Source of the DNA: Deltaproteobacteria bacterium
GTDB taxonomy: Bacteria > Desulfobacterota > Binatia > UBA9968
Direction of reading: 5' to 3'
Length of the DNA: 54,908 nucleotides
Assembly: GCA_016874755.1 (NCBI GenBank)
Contig: VGTH01000037.1
Location: 1 to 54,908 of the forward strand
The notes beneath the pieces are model-generated. The model was given only the letters and a program-made list of their open reading frames with translations, was not told the DNA's origin and did no database searches. Position 1 is the first letter of the stretch. Each line of letters starts with the position of its first letter. Positions 25,027 through 33,490 of the stretch are shown in pieces. The position numbers and the translations under genes were made by a program.

Positions 25027-25886
25027 TAGCCCTTTTCCAAGCACCAGTTGGCGATCTCGATGCGGCGCGCGAACCAGACATTGGTAAAGCCTTTGGCGTA
25101 GCGAATGAACTCGTCGATGATCTTGGTGCGAAACGGCACGCCGGAAACGAACGGGTGTAAATTGAAAGCAAAGAACTTTGGCGCGCCCTGCTCACCTTCC
25201 CAATAGAGATAGTCGAACTGGTCTTTCATTATCTGGAAAAGATCGCGCGGCGTGCGTCCGGCGCCATAGGTCGAATAGTCGTTGCAGCCGGGCACGTTGT
25301 ACGGCACGACGACAACCTTGCGGCCGTTGGACTCGACCGTGTACGGATTATCTGAGTTCAACGGATCGGCCCACCAGACGAAGCCCGCCTCCGCCACCAA
25401 CTCCAACGTATTCGGCGTCGAGGCGTGGCCCGGCGACAGATATCCGGTTGGCTTTTGTCCCAGAACTTTTTCGAAAGCAGCCACGGTCTTCTGAATCGAC
25501 TCGCGCTCCTGTTCGCGCGTGTACATGAACGAATACTCATGCTCGTAGCTTTCTGAAGAAAACTCATGCCCCTGCGACTTGAACTTTTTACACTCGTCGG
25601 CGAACTGCTCGACTTTCAAGCCGTTCATCAAGAAGGTCACTTTCAAATTATGGCGCGCGAACATGTCCATGATGCGCCAGATACCGATGCGGTCGCCGTA
25701 CTCTCGTTCGGTCACCGCCGCCATGTTTTTCTTGAACACCGCGTTGGCCGGTGGAATCGTGTGCGTGCCGTGGCGCTGCAGCGACTCGCGGGTGGCGAAA
25801 TTCTCCGGCCAGACTTCCCAAGGAATGATAAACGTCACGCAGATCTTCGCCCTATCGGGCCATTCAATGATTCTCGGTCTTGGCAT
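25023..25886 (-). CDS. Polysaccharide deacetylase (NodB-fold, PuuE-like)
   Basis: The 287-aa NodB-fold protein has VTFIIPWEVW at strand 1, VTFLMNGLKVEQFADECKKF, the metal-region HEFSSESYEHEYSF (replacing the usual H-x3-H spacing), a GYLSPGHASTPNTLELVAEAGFVWWAD segment and the final FFAFNLHPFVSG histidine. It resembles the cofactor-free allantoinase/PuuE-like branch more than secreted chitin deacetylases. It has no signal peptide. In related genomes such enzymes act on cyclic amides or N-acyl groups. The exact substrate is unknown. Confidence 0.78.
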   Translation of the reverse strand: MPRPRIIEWPDRAKICVTFIIPWEVWPENFATRESLQRHGTHTIPPANAVFKKNMAAVTEREYGDRIGIWRIMDMFARHNLKVTFLMNGLKVEQFADECKKFKSQGHEFSSESYEHEYSFMYTREQERESIQKTVAAFEKVLGQKPTGYLSPGHASTPNTLELVAEAGFVWWADPLNSDNPYTVESNGRKVVVVPYNVPGCNDYSTYGAGRTPRDLFQIMKDQFDYLYWEGEQGAPKFFAFNLHPFVSGVPFRTKIIDEFIRYAKGFTNVWFARRIEIANWCLEKGY

Positions 25887-25923
25887 AGACGACTCCTCCC
25901 GGTCTTCGGTCTCGGATTATCCC

Positions 25924-25955
25924 CGCAAAAACGCAAAGCACGCAAAGCAAGAAAC
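25924..25955. repeat. ACGCAAAGC-type spacer repeat
   Basis: Units of the type ACGCAAAGC repeat at 8-9-base steps upstream of the deacetylase gene. The rest of the 480-base gap 25887-26366 contains no gene that I can support; a short frame with a hydrophobic stretch from 26153 was rejected. Confidence 0.55.
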
Positions 25956-26366
25956 AGTAAAACCATCGTCGCCCGTATCCCGCCCGTGCTCATAAAAACC
26001 ACCCAACGCCAATTTCGCGCTCCCGCTGTCCATTGCCGTTACTCTGCTCTAGGTTCCTCCTTAGCGACAACTGGTTTTAACTAGGAACAAAGAGCAAGGT
26101 CAGTGTCAGACGGTCATAGATCATTACGTCAAGAACAGCCCTACATGACGCGATGATGTCCCGTCGGATTCCTACAGATAAGAGTTTCATTGCCAACATT
26201 TACGAGTTTATAATTTTAGGGCCGCGGCTTTTTACGATTCGGATGGCCGCAAGTATTCTTTTCCCCCTGCTAGCGGGAGTTCTTGCTGCCTTTCTATCGA
26301 AGAATCTCTAAAGACCGCTTTTCCCGGGAACTCGTCGGAGACCTTGAGGCCCACCACTTTAATCAA

Positions 26367-26968
26367 TCACCGGAGTTTGAAAATGTCGTTCCAGATTTTT
26401 AGATAACGGGGAAATTCTTGTAATCGGCCAGCGTGATCGCATAATTCTTCTCAGGCCGTACTTTGTCGGTCGGCTCCACCTTGGGATGAGCCGGGATGCG
26501 GCCGCCCAGAGCCATGGCCTTTGTCCTTCTTCACTGATGACCCAGCGATACCAGAGCCAGGCAGCTTTGGGATGGGGCGCATTCTTCGCCATCGCCACCG
26601 CGACGATGCTGCCAATTCCCTCGGTGAGCATAAAATTCACCGGCGCGCCCGTTTTCATTCTGGATAGTGGTGCGCGTAACAAGTCACACAGAGGGTGCCC
26701 TGGCCCGCGACCAGAAACTCTGCCAGCTCCGAGTGACCCTTGTGAAACTTTATGTTGTTGGCGGCGATTTGTTTAACAACGCAATCGCTTTCTCCTCGTT
26801 GCCGAATTTGTGTTTTAGCGCGACCAGCAACTCGACATCTCTGGGTTCGGCGATGAGCCGGTCTTTCCATCTGGGGTGGGTAAAATTCTCCAGCTGAGTC
26901 GGCTCTTCTTCTTTCTTGACCAATTTGGTGTTCCACGCCGGGACGATGAACTGCCACGGTGATTCCAA
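26367..26968 (-). pseudogene. Decayed family 1 extracellular solute-binding protein (iron-type)
   Basis: Parts of one protein can be followed across at least three frames. WQFIVPAWNTKLVKKEE and RWKDRLIAEPRDVELL come first (about 26750-26968). IAANNIKFHKGHSELAEF and AGQGTLCVTCYAHHY follow after a frameshift near 26755. GAPVNFMLTEGIGSIV and AAWLWYRWVISEEGQ follow near 26660, then ALGGRIPAHPKVEPTDKVRP and a C-terminus readable as FPRYLKIWNDIFKLR only after restoring one base near 26398. The N-terminal third including any signal peptide is missing. It is a clear multi-frameshift, 5'-truncated remnant. Confidence 0.85.
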
Positions 26969-27042
26969 TGATAGAGTACGGGTAGCTCGCGTGTATCCAT
27001 CAGCAACCCCTCCTGTGCCAACGGCCCAAGGGGTAAAACCAA

Positions 27043-27483
27043 CTATTTTTTCTTCGCTGCCGCCGATTTACGGATGATGCTCGCGCAGGTAGCCGCGTCT
27101 TTCTCTGACGCAAAACCAAAGACCGCGGAAAAGCGCCGGCCCACAACCTGCGCCACAACAAAATCCATGCTGATGCCCGCATCGGCGATGGCTTGCGAAG
27201 TTGCGTAGCCTATGCCTGCTCGATTGTCGCCCTCAACCAGCAAAGCGGGTATCGGCGAAGCACCGAAGCCAGCTTCCCTCGCCGCCGCGATCGATTTCTT
27301 ACCCGTGACGGGATACAGCTCGATGGCGGCCTTTCCTTTATTGCCAGGGGATCGGTAAGCCATAACCACCTGTATATTAGTTCCCGCATGGGCCAACGGC
27401 GCCAGCGCGTTGGCGAGAATCCCGGGCTGGTCGTCCGCCACTTCTTTACGCCACAGAACAATCTTCCTAACGGTCACAGCCAT
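27043..27483 (-). CDS. ACT-domain-like protein
   Basis: The 146-aa protein has two ACT-like halves. The first is VRKIVLWRKEVADDQPGILANALAPLAHAGTNIQVVMAY, and the second runs from AGIGYATSQAIADAGISMDFVVAQVVG. ACT domains bind amino acids or other small ligands and control enzymes or regulators. No enzyme domain is attached. Two ATGs are six bases apart; I use the second (27483) because the AGGAGG box lies at proper distance from it. It sits alone between two decayed genes. Confidence 0.75.
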   Translation of the reverse strand: MAVTVRKIVLWRKEVADDQPGILANALAPLAHAGTNIQVVMAYRSPGNKGKAAIELYPVTGKKSIAAAREAGFGASPIPALLVEGDNRAGIGYATSQAIADAGISMDFVVAQVVGRRFSAVFGFASEKDAATCASIIRKSAAAKKK

Positions 27484-27693
27484 AACCATTCCTCCTTTTA
27501 GTTTTGGATGAGTTTGTACTTTGCGGCAGTAAGCAACGTCAAGAAGACTGCTGAACGAAGCCCCTCACGAACGGCCGTTGTGAATCATTTCCAGATGCCA
27601 GCCGTACCGTTCACTCACATAGGTGCCGCCCGTGTCGGCGCTGAAGTCTGGCCGGGTTCTGGTTCATTTGTGGTCTACACATGTCACACCTTG

Positions 27694-27786
27694 CTATTTG
27701 TTGATCTTGGCAAACTCCTCGACGAACGACTTGGCTTTGAAAGCATCATTGATCTTCGGCTTGTCGCCTTTGTAGATGATGTTCAG
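27694..27786 (-). pseudogene. C-terminal scrap of a substrate-binding protein
   Basis: About 30 codons read NIIYKGDKPKIND and then KSFVEEFAKINK followed by a stop. This is the typical end of NMT1-type or related binding proteins. It is fused in frame to the broken radical SAM gene, so the join marks a deletion that removed the 3' part of one gene and the 5' part of another. The gap 27484-27693 contains nothing else that I can support. Confidence 0.6.
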
Positions 27787-28048
27787 CCACCCGCAGACCT
27801 GCGCTACTCGCGTATGAAATGATGTCGAAGATGTCGGAACGTTTGGCCGGATCGCCTCCGGTTAGAACAAAAATCGGATAAGGCGCGCCGAAACTCTTGA
27901 TGTCGTAAACCAGTTTTTCCACATGGCGAAACGCCAACTCCCGCGCATCGCGCTGCGGCAGCGCATCGGCACGGCAGTGCAGGCACGCCAAGTCGCAAGC
28001 CCGAGTGGTCTCCCAAATCACGGTGAACGGGCGCTCCTCGAAATCCAT
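27787..28048 (-). pseudogene. N-terminal fragment of a radical SAM protein
   Basis: About 87 codons encode RPFTVIWETTRACDLACLHC with the CxxxCxxC [4Fe-4S] motif, then FVLTGGDPAKRSDIFDII (the GGDP SAM-binding motif) and SSAGLRVA. Family members (haem-biosynthesis/NirJ-like radical SAM proteins) are about 350-400 aa, so over three quarters of the gene is missing. The open frame continues only into the binding-protein scrap. The fragment cannot make a working enzyme. Confidence 0.8.
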
Positions 28049-28178
28049 TGAATCGTCAAAGGAGCATGATGCATGCCACGGATTTTGCGCCCTGAGCGCG
28101 CTTGCAGCCAGGGGAATTTCCCCAACTTAGGAAAACTACGCGCCCCGATTACTGCTTGTCGGAAATGAAGAAACCAGC

Positions 28179-28652
28179 TCAACGGGTGTCGGCTCGGGGT
28201 TTAAATTCCATCAAAGCTAAGATCGCAAACGCGCGCGTGACACAAGCGAAGAACCCGATATAGAGAGGCACCACCGCAACGAGAAAAAGAACATAGTCGT
28301 CTGAGCTATCCAGTCCCGGCAAGAAAGCAACTCGCAGCCGGTACTCAAAGTGATTTAGCAAGAAAAATAGCATCAAGCAGATCATACCCAGAAAAAAGAA
28401 AAGACCGGCGCGCCGCGCGGGTGTCGAGTCTGATCGCTTGCGCTGAACAAACGTGTAGAAGAGCGTGAACAAGCCAACCAGCGACGCGATCGGAATCGCT
28501 ATCGGCGCCGTCGATTGGCCATAGGAATCGCTTGGCAGCGGAATCACTCGGAATAGTGTATCGGCGAGCGGAAAGAGCACCGTCACGCCGCCGAGCGCGC
28601 CCCACAGCGAACTCATGTAGCGGAGAAAATCACGGAGATCGTCGCTGGCCAT
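28179..28652 (-). CDS. Four-helix membrane protein of unknown function
   Basis: The 157-aa protein is mainly hydrophobic, with four likely membrane helices (about residues 14-34, 50-68, 82-100 and 122-147). A polar loop QRKRSDSTPARR lies between helices 2 and 3. I do not recognise the family. Codon use is normal for the window. It is transcribed in the same direction as the secreted protein gene upstream but 118 bases away, so it may have its own promoter. Confidence 0.5.
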   Translation of the reverse strand: MASDDLRDFLRYMSSLWGALGGVTVLFPLADTLFRVIPLPSDSYGQSTAPIAIPIASLVGLFTLFYTFVQRKRSDSTPARRAGLFFFLGMICLMLFFLLNHFEYRLRVAFLPGLDSSDDYVLFLVAVVPLYIGFFACVTRAFAILALMEFKPRADTR

Positions 28653-28770
28653 GAATTCTGGATGACCTGTATTTTGTGCTCTTTTCGCCGTATCAGGATT
28701 ATCTAAGAGCCGCTAGCCTGAACCCGATAGGCAGGCTCCAGGCCGAATGCCTCCCGTCTGTATCGCCGCC

Positions 28771-29331
28771 TCACGGTAGATCCACAAGATAACCTGACAC
28801 GGTAAAATAGAAATTCGCCGAGCCCGTGGTTCTACTTCGCTCAACTCCCGCGAGACCGAAACCGATAGCGCCCCCGAGCGAGTAGAGGCGAATCGGCTGG
28901 CTGGCGCGATAGCGATCATCACCCCAGTCTCCCTGTGATGTCAGAACCAGAGAATGCAAAATCTCACCCAGCTTGAGATAGGCAACCACTCTTTGTCCGT
29001 CGGGTATCAACGCATCGACGGTCACATGTTCGATGACGACGCGCTGATTGGCGTTACCAACCCGCGGCAATACAGCTTCCCCGGCACCTTCCCCACGTCC
29101 GAGTGAAAAACGCACGTCAACTTGAAAAGGCTGGAACGCTGGGTTTTGAATCTCTCCTACCGGTATCGGTATCTTTGGCGTGTTGACGACTGTAACGTTC
29201 GGTTGGTTGACAACTTGCACATCGACCGGAGCAACGGGGATCTCAGCGGCATTGAGTTTGACCTCATACGGAAGAGTCAATGTCACGATGCTGGACACAG
29301 CGACAAAGAGCGCTTTGCAAATAAGCTTCAT
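28771..29331 (-). CDS. Secreted protein of unknown function
   Basis: The 186-aa protein begins with a signal peptide (ALFVAVSSIVTLTLPYEVKLNAAE; cut near NAAE). The mature part has the repetitive VVNQPNVTVVNTPKIPIPV stretch seen in many secreted hypothetical proteins, then a beta-rich domain. It has no cysteine after the leader and no catalytic motif. The start is well supported by a GAGGAGG box. The function is unknown. The 259-base gap 29332-29590 shows nothing else. Confidence 0.62.
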   Translation of the reverse strand: MKLICKALFVAVSSIVTLTLPYEVKLNAAEIPVAPVDVQVVNQPNVTVVNTPKIPIPVGEIQNPAFQPFQVDVRFSLGRGEGAGEAVLPRVGNANQRVVIEHVTVDALIPDGQRVVAYLKLGEILHSLVLTSQGDWGDDRYRASQPIRLYSLGGAIGFGLAGVERSRTTGSANFYFTVSGYLVDLP

Positions 29332-29590
29332 GGCGGCCTCCTCGGAAGTTATTGTTACATTGTTTACTCTGACCTACGCCTCACCTCCTTTTCTGGACGG
29401 AAACCTAGGGCTTCGTTTTTGGTGCGAAGCAAAAATAACGCCAGAGCCTTAGTCAATCTGCCGCGGCCAATGGCTACGGGTGAGCCTCCGGAAGTGAATC
29501 CGTTGATCGCTCTCGGCCAGCCACGTCGCGTCACGAACAAGCCGGCAAAAAATCGTGAATTTGTGTAACCGGAGACTTGAAGCACTTCGA

Positions 29591-30100
29591 TTACCAAATC
29601 CCGCCGCGCACGAGCATCACCCCCAAAATCGTCACCGCCAGGGCGAGAATTAAATTGAGCCGCCCTAGGCGCACCGCCTCGCGCCGCAGCCGGGCAATTT
29701 CCGCTGCAGTGCGATCGGCTTCCCAAGCTGCGGTCGCGCGCGGACCGATGTGAAAATCATGAAAAGCACTCATCGCGAAGATCAGTGCCACGAAAGCCAG
29801 TTTGATCGCGAGCGTCGTGCCAAACGAGCTGCGCCAAAACTCAAGCGATTGAAAATCGCTCCAGGTCAAGCCGCGAAGAAAAAGATTCGCCGTGCCGGTC
29901 ATCAGGAATATTCCAAAACAAAGCCAACTCACCCAGCGAAATCTGATCGCCGTCCAGCGGATCAACCGGAGCGCAACTGCGGAGAACTCGGGCCGGCGGA
30001 TGGCTGGGATGAGAGCAATGACCATAAAGATCGTGCCGCCGAGCCAGACCACCGCAGCCATGATATGGAGCCAAACCGACAGGAGATAAAGCGCATGCAT
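29591..30100 (-). CDS. CopD-like four-helix membrane protein
   Basis: The 169-aa protein has four membrane helices and CopD-like histidines: LYLLSVWLHIMAAVVWLGGTIFM at the N-terminus, FGIFLMTGTANLFLRG, LAIKLAFVALIFAMSAFHDFHIG and a final LILALAVTILGVMLVRG. The HIMAAVVWLGG motif is characteristic of the CopD/DUF2269 group, linked to copper or haem handling. A cupredoxin-like gene starts divergently 235 bases away, which supports a copper-related role. It resembles the protein encoded at 8630-9103 in layout. Confidence 0.7.
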   Translation of the reverse strand: MHALYLLSVWLHIMAAVVWLGGTIFMVIALIPAIRRPEFSAVALRLIRWTAIRFRWVSWLCFGIFLMTGTANLFLRGLTWSDFQSLEFWRSSFGTTLAIKLAFVALIFAMSAFHDFHIGPRATAAWEADRTAAEIARLRREAVRLGRLNLILALAVTILGVMLVRGGIW

Positions 30101-30334
30101 CGTCGGGTTTAATCCTTTGGCAATTCACATACCGCCACGTTCAACAAGCAATTGCGAAGGCACGCGATATAGTTTTCGCATTTGCGCTAATCTGACGCTC
30201 GCTTCTTCTCGAAATTCGGAAACCTTTGGCATGCAACGGTACTCTCCCTCCGCGAAAGCCACTGACTTCATTTTCTGGCCTTCGTTTTGCTCGAATTCCT
30301 TCGCAAATATTTTGTCCACACGAGGAGGCTCTCG

Positions 30335-31060
30335 ATGAATCATTTCTCTATGAGTGTGTCCTTAGCGGTCGCGTTGGGCATCGGCGCATATCTCAGCAGT
30401 AGTGCCGACCAACCCAATAAGGCTCTCGCGGCATCGCCTGCTGGCGCCATTTCCGGCCGCGTCGTCTTCACTGGCGATGCACCGGCAGCAAAAAAAATCA
30501 AAGTTACCAAAGACGGCGAGAAATGCGGCGCTGAAGTCACCAGCGAAGAGCTCGTTGTCGGTCCGGATAAAGGCGTCGAGTTCGCCGTGGTTAGCGTTGC
30601 CGGTTTCAAAGGCACACCGCCCAAGCCGACAAATCCATCGACCATCGATCAAAAAGGCTGCGTCTTTCGCCCGCATGTGGCTATCGTCGGCGTCGGCGCG
30701 CCGCTCGATATTTTGAACAACGACGGTATTTTGCACAATTTTCACACCCACGGCACGGAAAACACACCGATGAACCGGGCGCAGCCGGCGTTCCGAAAAA
30801 AGATGACCGAGACCTTCGCCCAAGCTGAGACCGTCAAAGTGAGCTGCGACGCCCACCCGTGGATGTCAGCCTGGGTGGTGGTCACCGACCATCCCTACAT
30901 CGATGCCACCGACAATGGCGGCAACTTCAAAATCGCCGACGTGCCGCCGGGCAATCATACAGTTGAAGTTTGGCATGAAACCCTAGGCAAGATGACCAAG
31001 ACTGTGACGGTCAAGGCGGGAGAAGAAGCGAAGGTAACTTTTGAATTGAGCAAGAAGTAG
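30335..31060 (+). CDS. Periplasmic cupredoxin-like protein with a carboxypeptidase-regulatory-like end
   Basis: The 241-aa protein has an N-terminal hydrophobic signal (about residues 5-32), then a beta-sandwich with a cupredoxin-type site. The first His lies in LHNFHTHGTEN and the Cys, His and Met in KVSCDAHPWMSAWVVVT. The C-terminal part (FKIADVPPGNHTVEVWHETLG) is a carboxypeptidase-regulatory/Ig-like segment. Such methylamine-utilisation-type plastocyanin-like proteins are thought to carry copper and electrons. The ATG at 30335 follows GAGGAGG. It lies just before the sigma-54 promoter of the Mo-enzyme operon and could be an electron partner; a terminator separates them. Confidence 0.8.
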   Translation: MNHFSMSVSLAVALGIGAYLSSSADQPNKALAASPAGAISGRVVFTGDAPAAKKIKVTKDGEKCGAEVTSEELVVGPDKGVEFAVVSVAGFKGTPPKPTNPSTIDQKGCVFRPHVAIVGVGAPLDILNNDGILHNFHTHGTENTPMNRAQPAFRKKMTETFAQAETVKVSCDAHPWMSAWVVVTDHPYIDATDNGGNFKIADVPPGNHTVEVWHETLGKMTKTVTVKAGEEAKVTFELSKK

Positions 31061-31086
31061 CGACTCTACTTGAGTGCCGCATTTCG

Positions 31087-31127
31087 ACGCCGAGCGTGCA
31101 GAAACCCTGCGCGGCTCGGCGTTTTTT
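31087..31127 (+). terminator. Rho-independent terminator
   Basis: ACGCCGAGC pairs with GCTCGGCGT, with further GCAG/CTGC pairing inside, and six T follow. It ends the cupredoxin transcript and insulates it from the sigma-54 promoter downstream. Confidence 0.88.
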
Positions 31128-31247
31128 GTTGGTCTGCATCACGAACAAATCACTCGCGAAACCTGGAAACCGGCAGGCCGATTTTCTTATTTTTAACAAA
31201 TTTCCGTTCGCCAGCAGACGTTTGCACCGAGAAAACCCAGTTCCAAC

Positions 31248-31263
31248 CTGGCACAACGATTGC
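31248..31263 (+). promoter_or_regulatory. Sigma-54 (-24/-12) promoter
   Basis: CTGGCACAACGATTGC matches the consensus YTGGCAC-N5-TTGC exactly. The -24 GG (31250-31251) and -12 GC (31262-31263) are 12 bases apart. The predicted start is near 31275, 35 bases before the Rrf2 gene. It would drive the Rrf2 and Mo-enzyme genes and needs a sigma-54 activator such as the one encoded at 3928-5001. Confidence 0.85.
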
Positions 31264-31309
31264 GGCTCCAAGGGAGTCAACGGACTGAAATCATCCACTG
31301 ACTCTAAGA

Positions 31310-31723
31310 ATGAAACTGGGCAAGGAAAGTCGCTATGCGATCGACGGACTGCTGGTGTTAGCCAAGAAGCGATCGGGAACCATCATGCAACTGCAAGATA
31401 TCGCCGATGCAGCCGGCGCACTAGCCAACTTCCTGGCCAAGACTTTTCAGAAACTCAACCGGGCTAACATCGTAACCTCCTCCCGCGGCGCCGTGCGCGG
31501 CTACGCCCTGGCCCGACAACCTAACGCGCTCAAAGTGAAAGATATTTTCGTCGCCGTCGAAGGCACGGATATCTTCGACCGTTGTTTGTTTTGGAGCGAC
31601 CGCTGCGCCGATGAGTCGCCCTGCCCCATGCACTTCAGGTGCAAACCGGCGCGGCGAACCATCGCAGGATTGATGCAGCGAATGACTTTAGCCGACTTGG
31701 CGGCCGACAACCGGCGCCGATGA
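31310..31723 (+). CDS. Rrf2-family transcriptional regulator with a putative Fe-S cluster
   Basis: The 137-aa winged-helix Rrf2 protein starts MKLGKESRYAIDGLLVLA, with the recognition helix near ANFLAKTFQKL and the wing SSRGAVRGYALAR. Cysteines at residues 92, 99 and 105 closely match the cluster ligands of IscR (92, 98, 104), and a fourth is at 111. It is thus likely to sense iron-sulphur state, redox or NO. It is the first gene after the sigma-54 promoter and lies 34 bases before the Mo-enzyme genes, so it probably controls this operon and itself. BadM in Rhodopseudomonas is also an Rrf2 regulator of aromatic catabolism. Confidence 0.87.
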   Translation: MKLGKESRYAIDGLLVLAKKRSGTIMQLQDIADAAGALANFLAKTFQKLNRANIVTSSRGAVRGYALARQPNALKVKDIFVAVEGTDIFDRCLFWSDRCADESPCPMHFRCKPARRTIAGLMQRMTLADLAADNRRR

Positions 31724-31757
31724 CAGATCACTGTCGATCTGAGGAAGAGAGTTCACA

Positions 31758-33338
31758 ATGAAGTTGTTTCTTTCGTTGGCCCTTGCGGTCGTACTCATCA
31801 TCGGCGGCCTCACGCTGGTCAAATCTGCGGATGTGAAGTCTCCGCCGGTGACACCGCAGCTGCTCGCCCAGGGTAAACAGATCTACGCCCAGCAATGCGC
31901 CGCCTGTCACGGCGACACGGGCCGCGGGGATGGCGAGGCGGCCTACCTGCTCTACCCCAAGCCGCGCGACTTAGTTGCCGCCAAGTATCGCCTGGTTTCT
32001 ACGTGGGACCGCGTGCCCACCGATCAGGACCTATTCGACACGATCACGCGCGGCATGCCGGGGTCCTCCATGCCCTCTTGGGCACATTTCACCATGGAGC
32101 AGCGTTGGGCGCTGGTTCACTATATCAAGACGCTGGCCGCCAAACCTCTTGTGGTTCGACCGGCTAAAGCTCCCAACGCCGAGGGGAGCGGCGGCGAAGG
32201 GATTATCCAACCACCGCCAGCTCCGCCCTACGACGCGGCGGGGCGGGCGCGCGCGCTGGAAATGTACAAAGAGGCTTGCGCGTCCTGCCACGGCGCCAAT
32301 GGCCGAGGCGATGGCACCGAGAAGCAAATAGACGAAGAAGGCTATCCAACCAGACCGCGTGATTTGACTGCCGGAATTTTCAAAGGCAGCCACGATCCGG
32401 TCTCGCTCTATCGCCATATCATAGCCGGCATTCCGGGCAGCCCGATGCCGATGAGCGATTGGGCCTGGGGCAATGATGCGTGGCACCTGGTCCACTACGT
32501 GCGCTCGCTCTCCAGTGAAACGCAGCGCGAACGCGTCGAGATGAAAAAGTTCACCATCAACGCGGTTCGCGTACAAGCGCTTCCCGATCATCCCGAGTCC
32601 GGCATCTGGCGCAGCGCGCCGCCGGTCAATTTGCACTTGATGCCGCTGTGGTGGCGCAGTGAGCGGCCCGAAGAAGTCACGGTGCGGGCGATTCACGATG
32701 GCAAGGAAGTGGCGATTCTAATGGTTTGGCAGGACGATACCGACGACACCACGGCGCTAAAACCGCAAGAGTTTCGCGACGCCGCCGCAATCCAGTTTTC
32801 GCTGACCGCCAATCCACCCTTCTTCGCCATGGGCGAGAAAACCGAGGCGGTCAACATCTGGATGTGGAAATCGGAGCGGCAAGCGGATTTAGATGTGGCA
32901 TTTCAGGAGATCGAAAAGGCCTACCCGAACGTCGGCATCGACTCTTATCCGAACCTGATGCGCTCCGCCGTGGAGCAGCCGTTTCGCCACGCGCTGACTC
33001 TGCAATCCGATCCGACCTACGTCACCGGCTGGGGCGCGGGCAATATCGTTTCCGATCCGCAGCGAAAAACTCCGGCGGAAGATCTCACCTCGCGCGGCTT
33101 CGGCACGCTGCAAGCGCGACCTAAGATCGATCAAAAAGTCGACGCCCGCGGCATTTACGGTTCGGGCTCCTACCGTGTGATGTTTCGCCGCTCGCTGGGA
33201 CGCACCGGACAAGGCGCCGTCAATTTGGTACCCGGAGCGACCGTGCCGGTCGGCTTCGCCGTCTGGAACGGCAGCGCCGGCGATCGGGATGGGAAGAAGT
33301 CGGTGACGATTTGGCAAGACTTAAGAATCAGGCCGTGA
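31758..33338 (+). CDS. Fusion of two cytochrome c domains with an ethylbenzene-dehydrogenase-type gamma subunit
   Basis: The 526-aa protein has a signal peptide (FLSLALAVVLIIGGLTLVKSA), then two cytochrome c modules with CAACH (residues 47-51) and CASCH (174-178), each followed by a Met-containing loop (MPGSSMPSW; IPGSPMPMS). Residues about 270-526 form an EB_dh/NxrC/DdhC-type haem b domain (HLMPLWWRS, FFAMGEKTEAVNIWMWKS, PVGFAVWNGSAGDRDGKKS). In known type II Mo enzymes the gamma subunit holds one haem b and passes electrons to a separate cytochrome c; here the chain is fused into one periplasmic wire. The start has a GAGGAAGAG box. Confidence 0.88.
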   Translation: MKLFLSLALAVVLIIGGLTLVKSADVKSPPVTPQLLAQGKQIYAQQCAACHGDTGRGDGEAAYLLYPKPRDLVAAKYRLVSTWDRVPTDQDLFDTITRGMPGSSMPSWAHFTMEQRWALVHYIKTLAAKPLVVRPAKAPNAEGSGGEGIIQPPPAPPYDAAGRARALEMYKEACASCHGANGRGDGTEKQIDEEGYPTRPRDLTAGIFKGSHDPVSLYRHIIAGIPGSPMPMSDWAWGNDAWHLVHYVRSLSSETQRERVEMKKFTINAVRVQALPDHPESGIWRSAPPVNLHLMPLWWRSERPEEVTVRAIHDGKEVAILMVWQDDTDDTTALKPQEFRDAAAIQFSLTANPPFFAMGEKTEAVNIWMWKSERQADLDVAFQEIEKAYPNVGIDSYPNLMRSAVEQPFRHALTLQSDPTYVTGWGAGNIVSDPQRKTPAEDLTSRGFGTLQARPKIDQKVDARGIYGSGSYRVMFRRSLGRTGQGAVNLVPGATVPVGFAVWNGSAGDRDGKKSVTIWQDLRIRP

Positions 33339-33490
33339 GGACTCAGGAGTAAGGAGTGAGGGGGGTTTCGGAATCGGATAGCGGTGAATGAAGGGGTAAT
33401 CTTTATGAGCAATAGGATTGTACGAGACGAAGTGACAAGAAGCTCCGTTGGCCGATCTCCTGACTCCTCACTCCTGACTCCTTGCTCTCC
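33339..33490. repeat. Opposed heptamer arrays flanking the alpha-subunit start (GGAGTRA and ACTCCTG)
   Basis: An array at 33339-33366 uses the unit GGAGTRA and begins right after the gamma-subunit stop. A second at 33456-33490 uses the unit ACTCCTG, which is the reverse complement type, and lies within the coding frame, giving alpha-subunit residues about 18-29. Together they could fold over the alpha start codon and ribosome site in the mRNA. Confidence 0.75.

Noticed and set aside
26153-26405. Short frame with a hydrophobic segment near the decayed binding protein
   Set aside because: No ribosome site, no homology, and it overlaps the tail of the pseudogene on the other strand. It may be a scrap of a lost permease but cannot be supported.
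30125-30343. 72-aa minus-strand frame between the CopD-like and cupredoxin genes
   Set aside because: No good start signal, no homology, and it overlaps the start and ribosome site of the cupredoxin gene.
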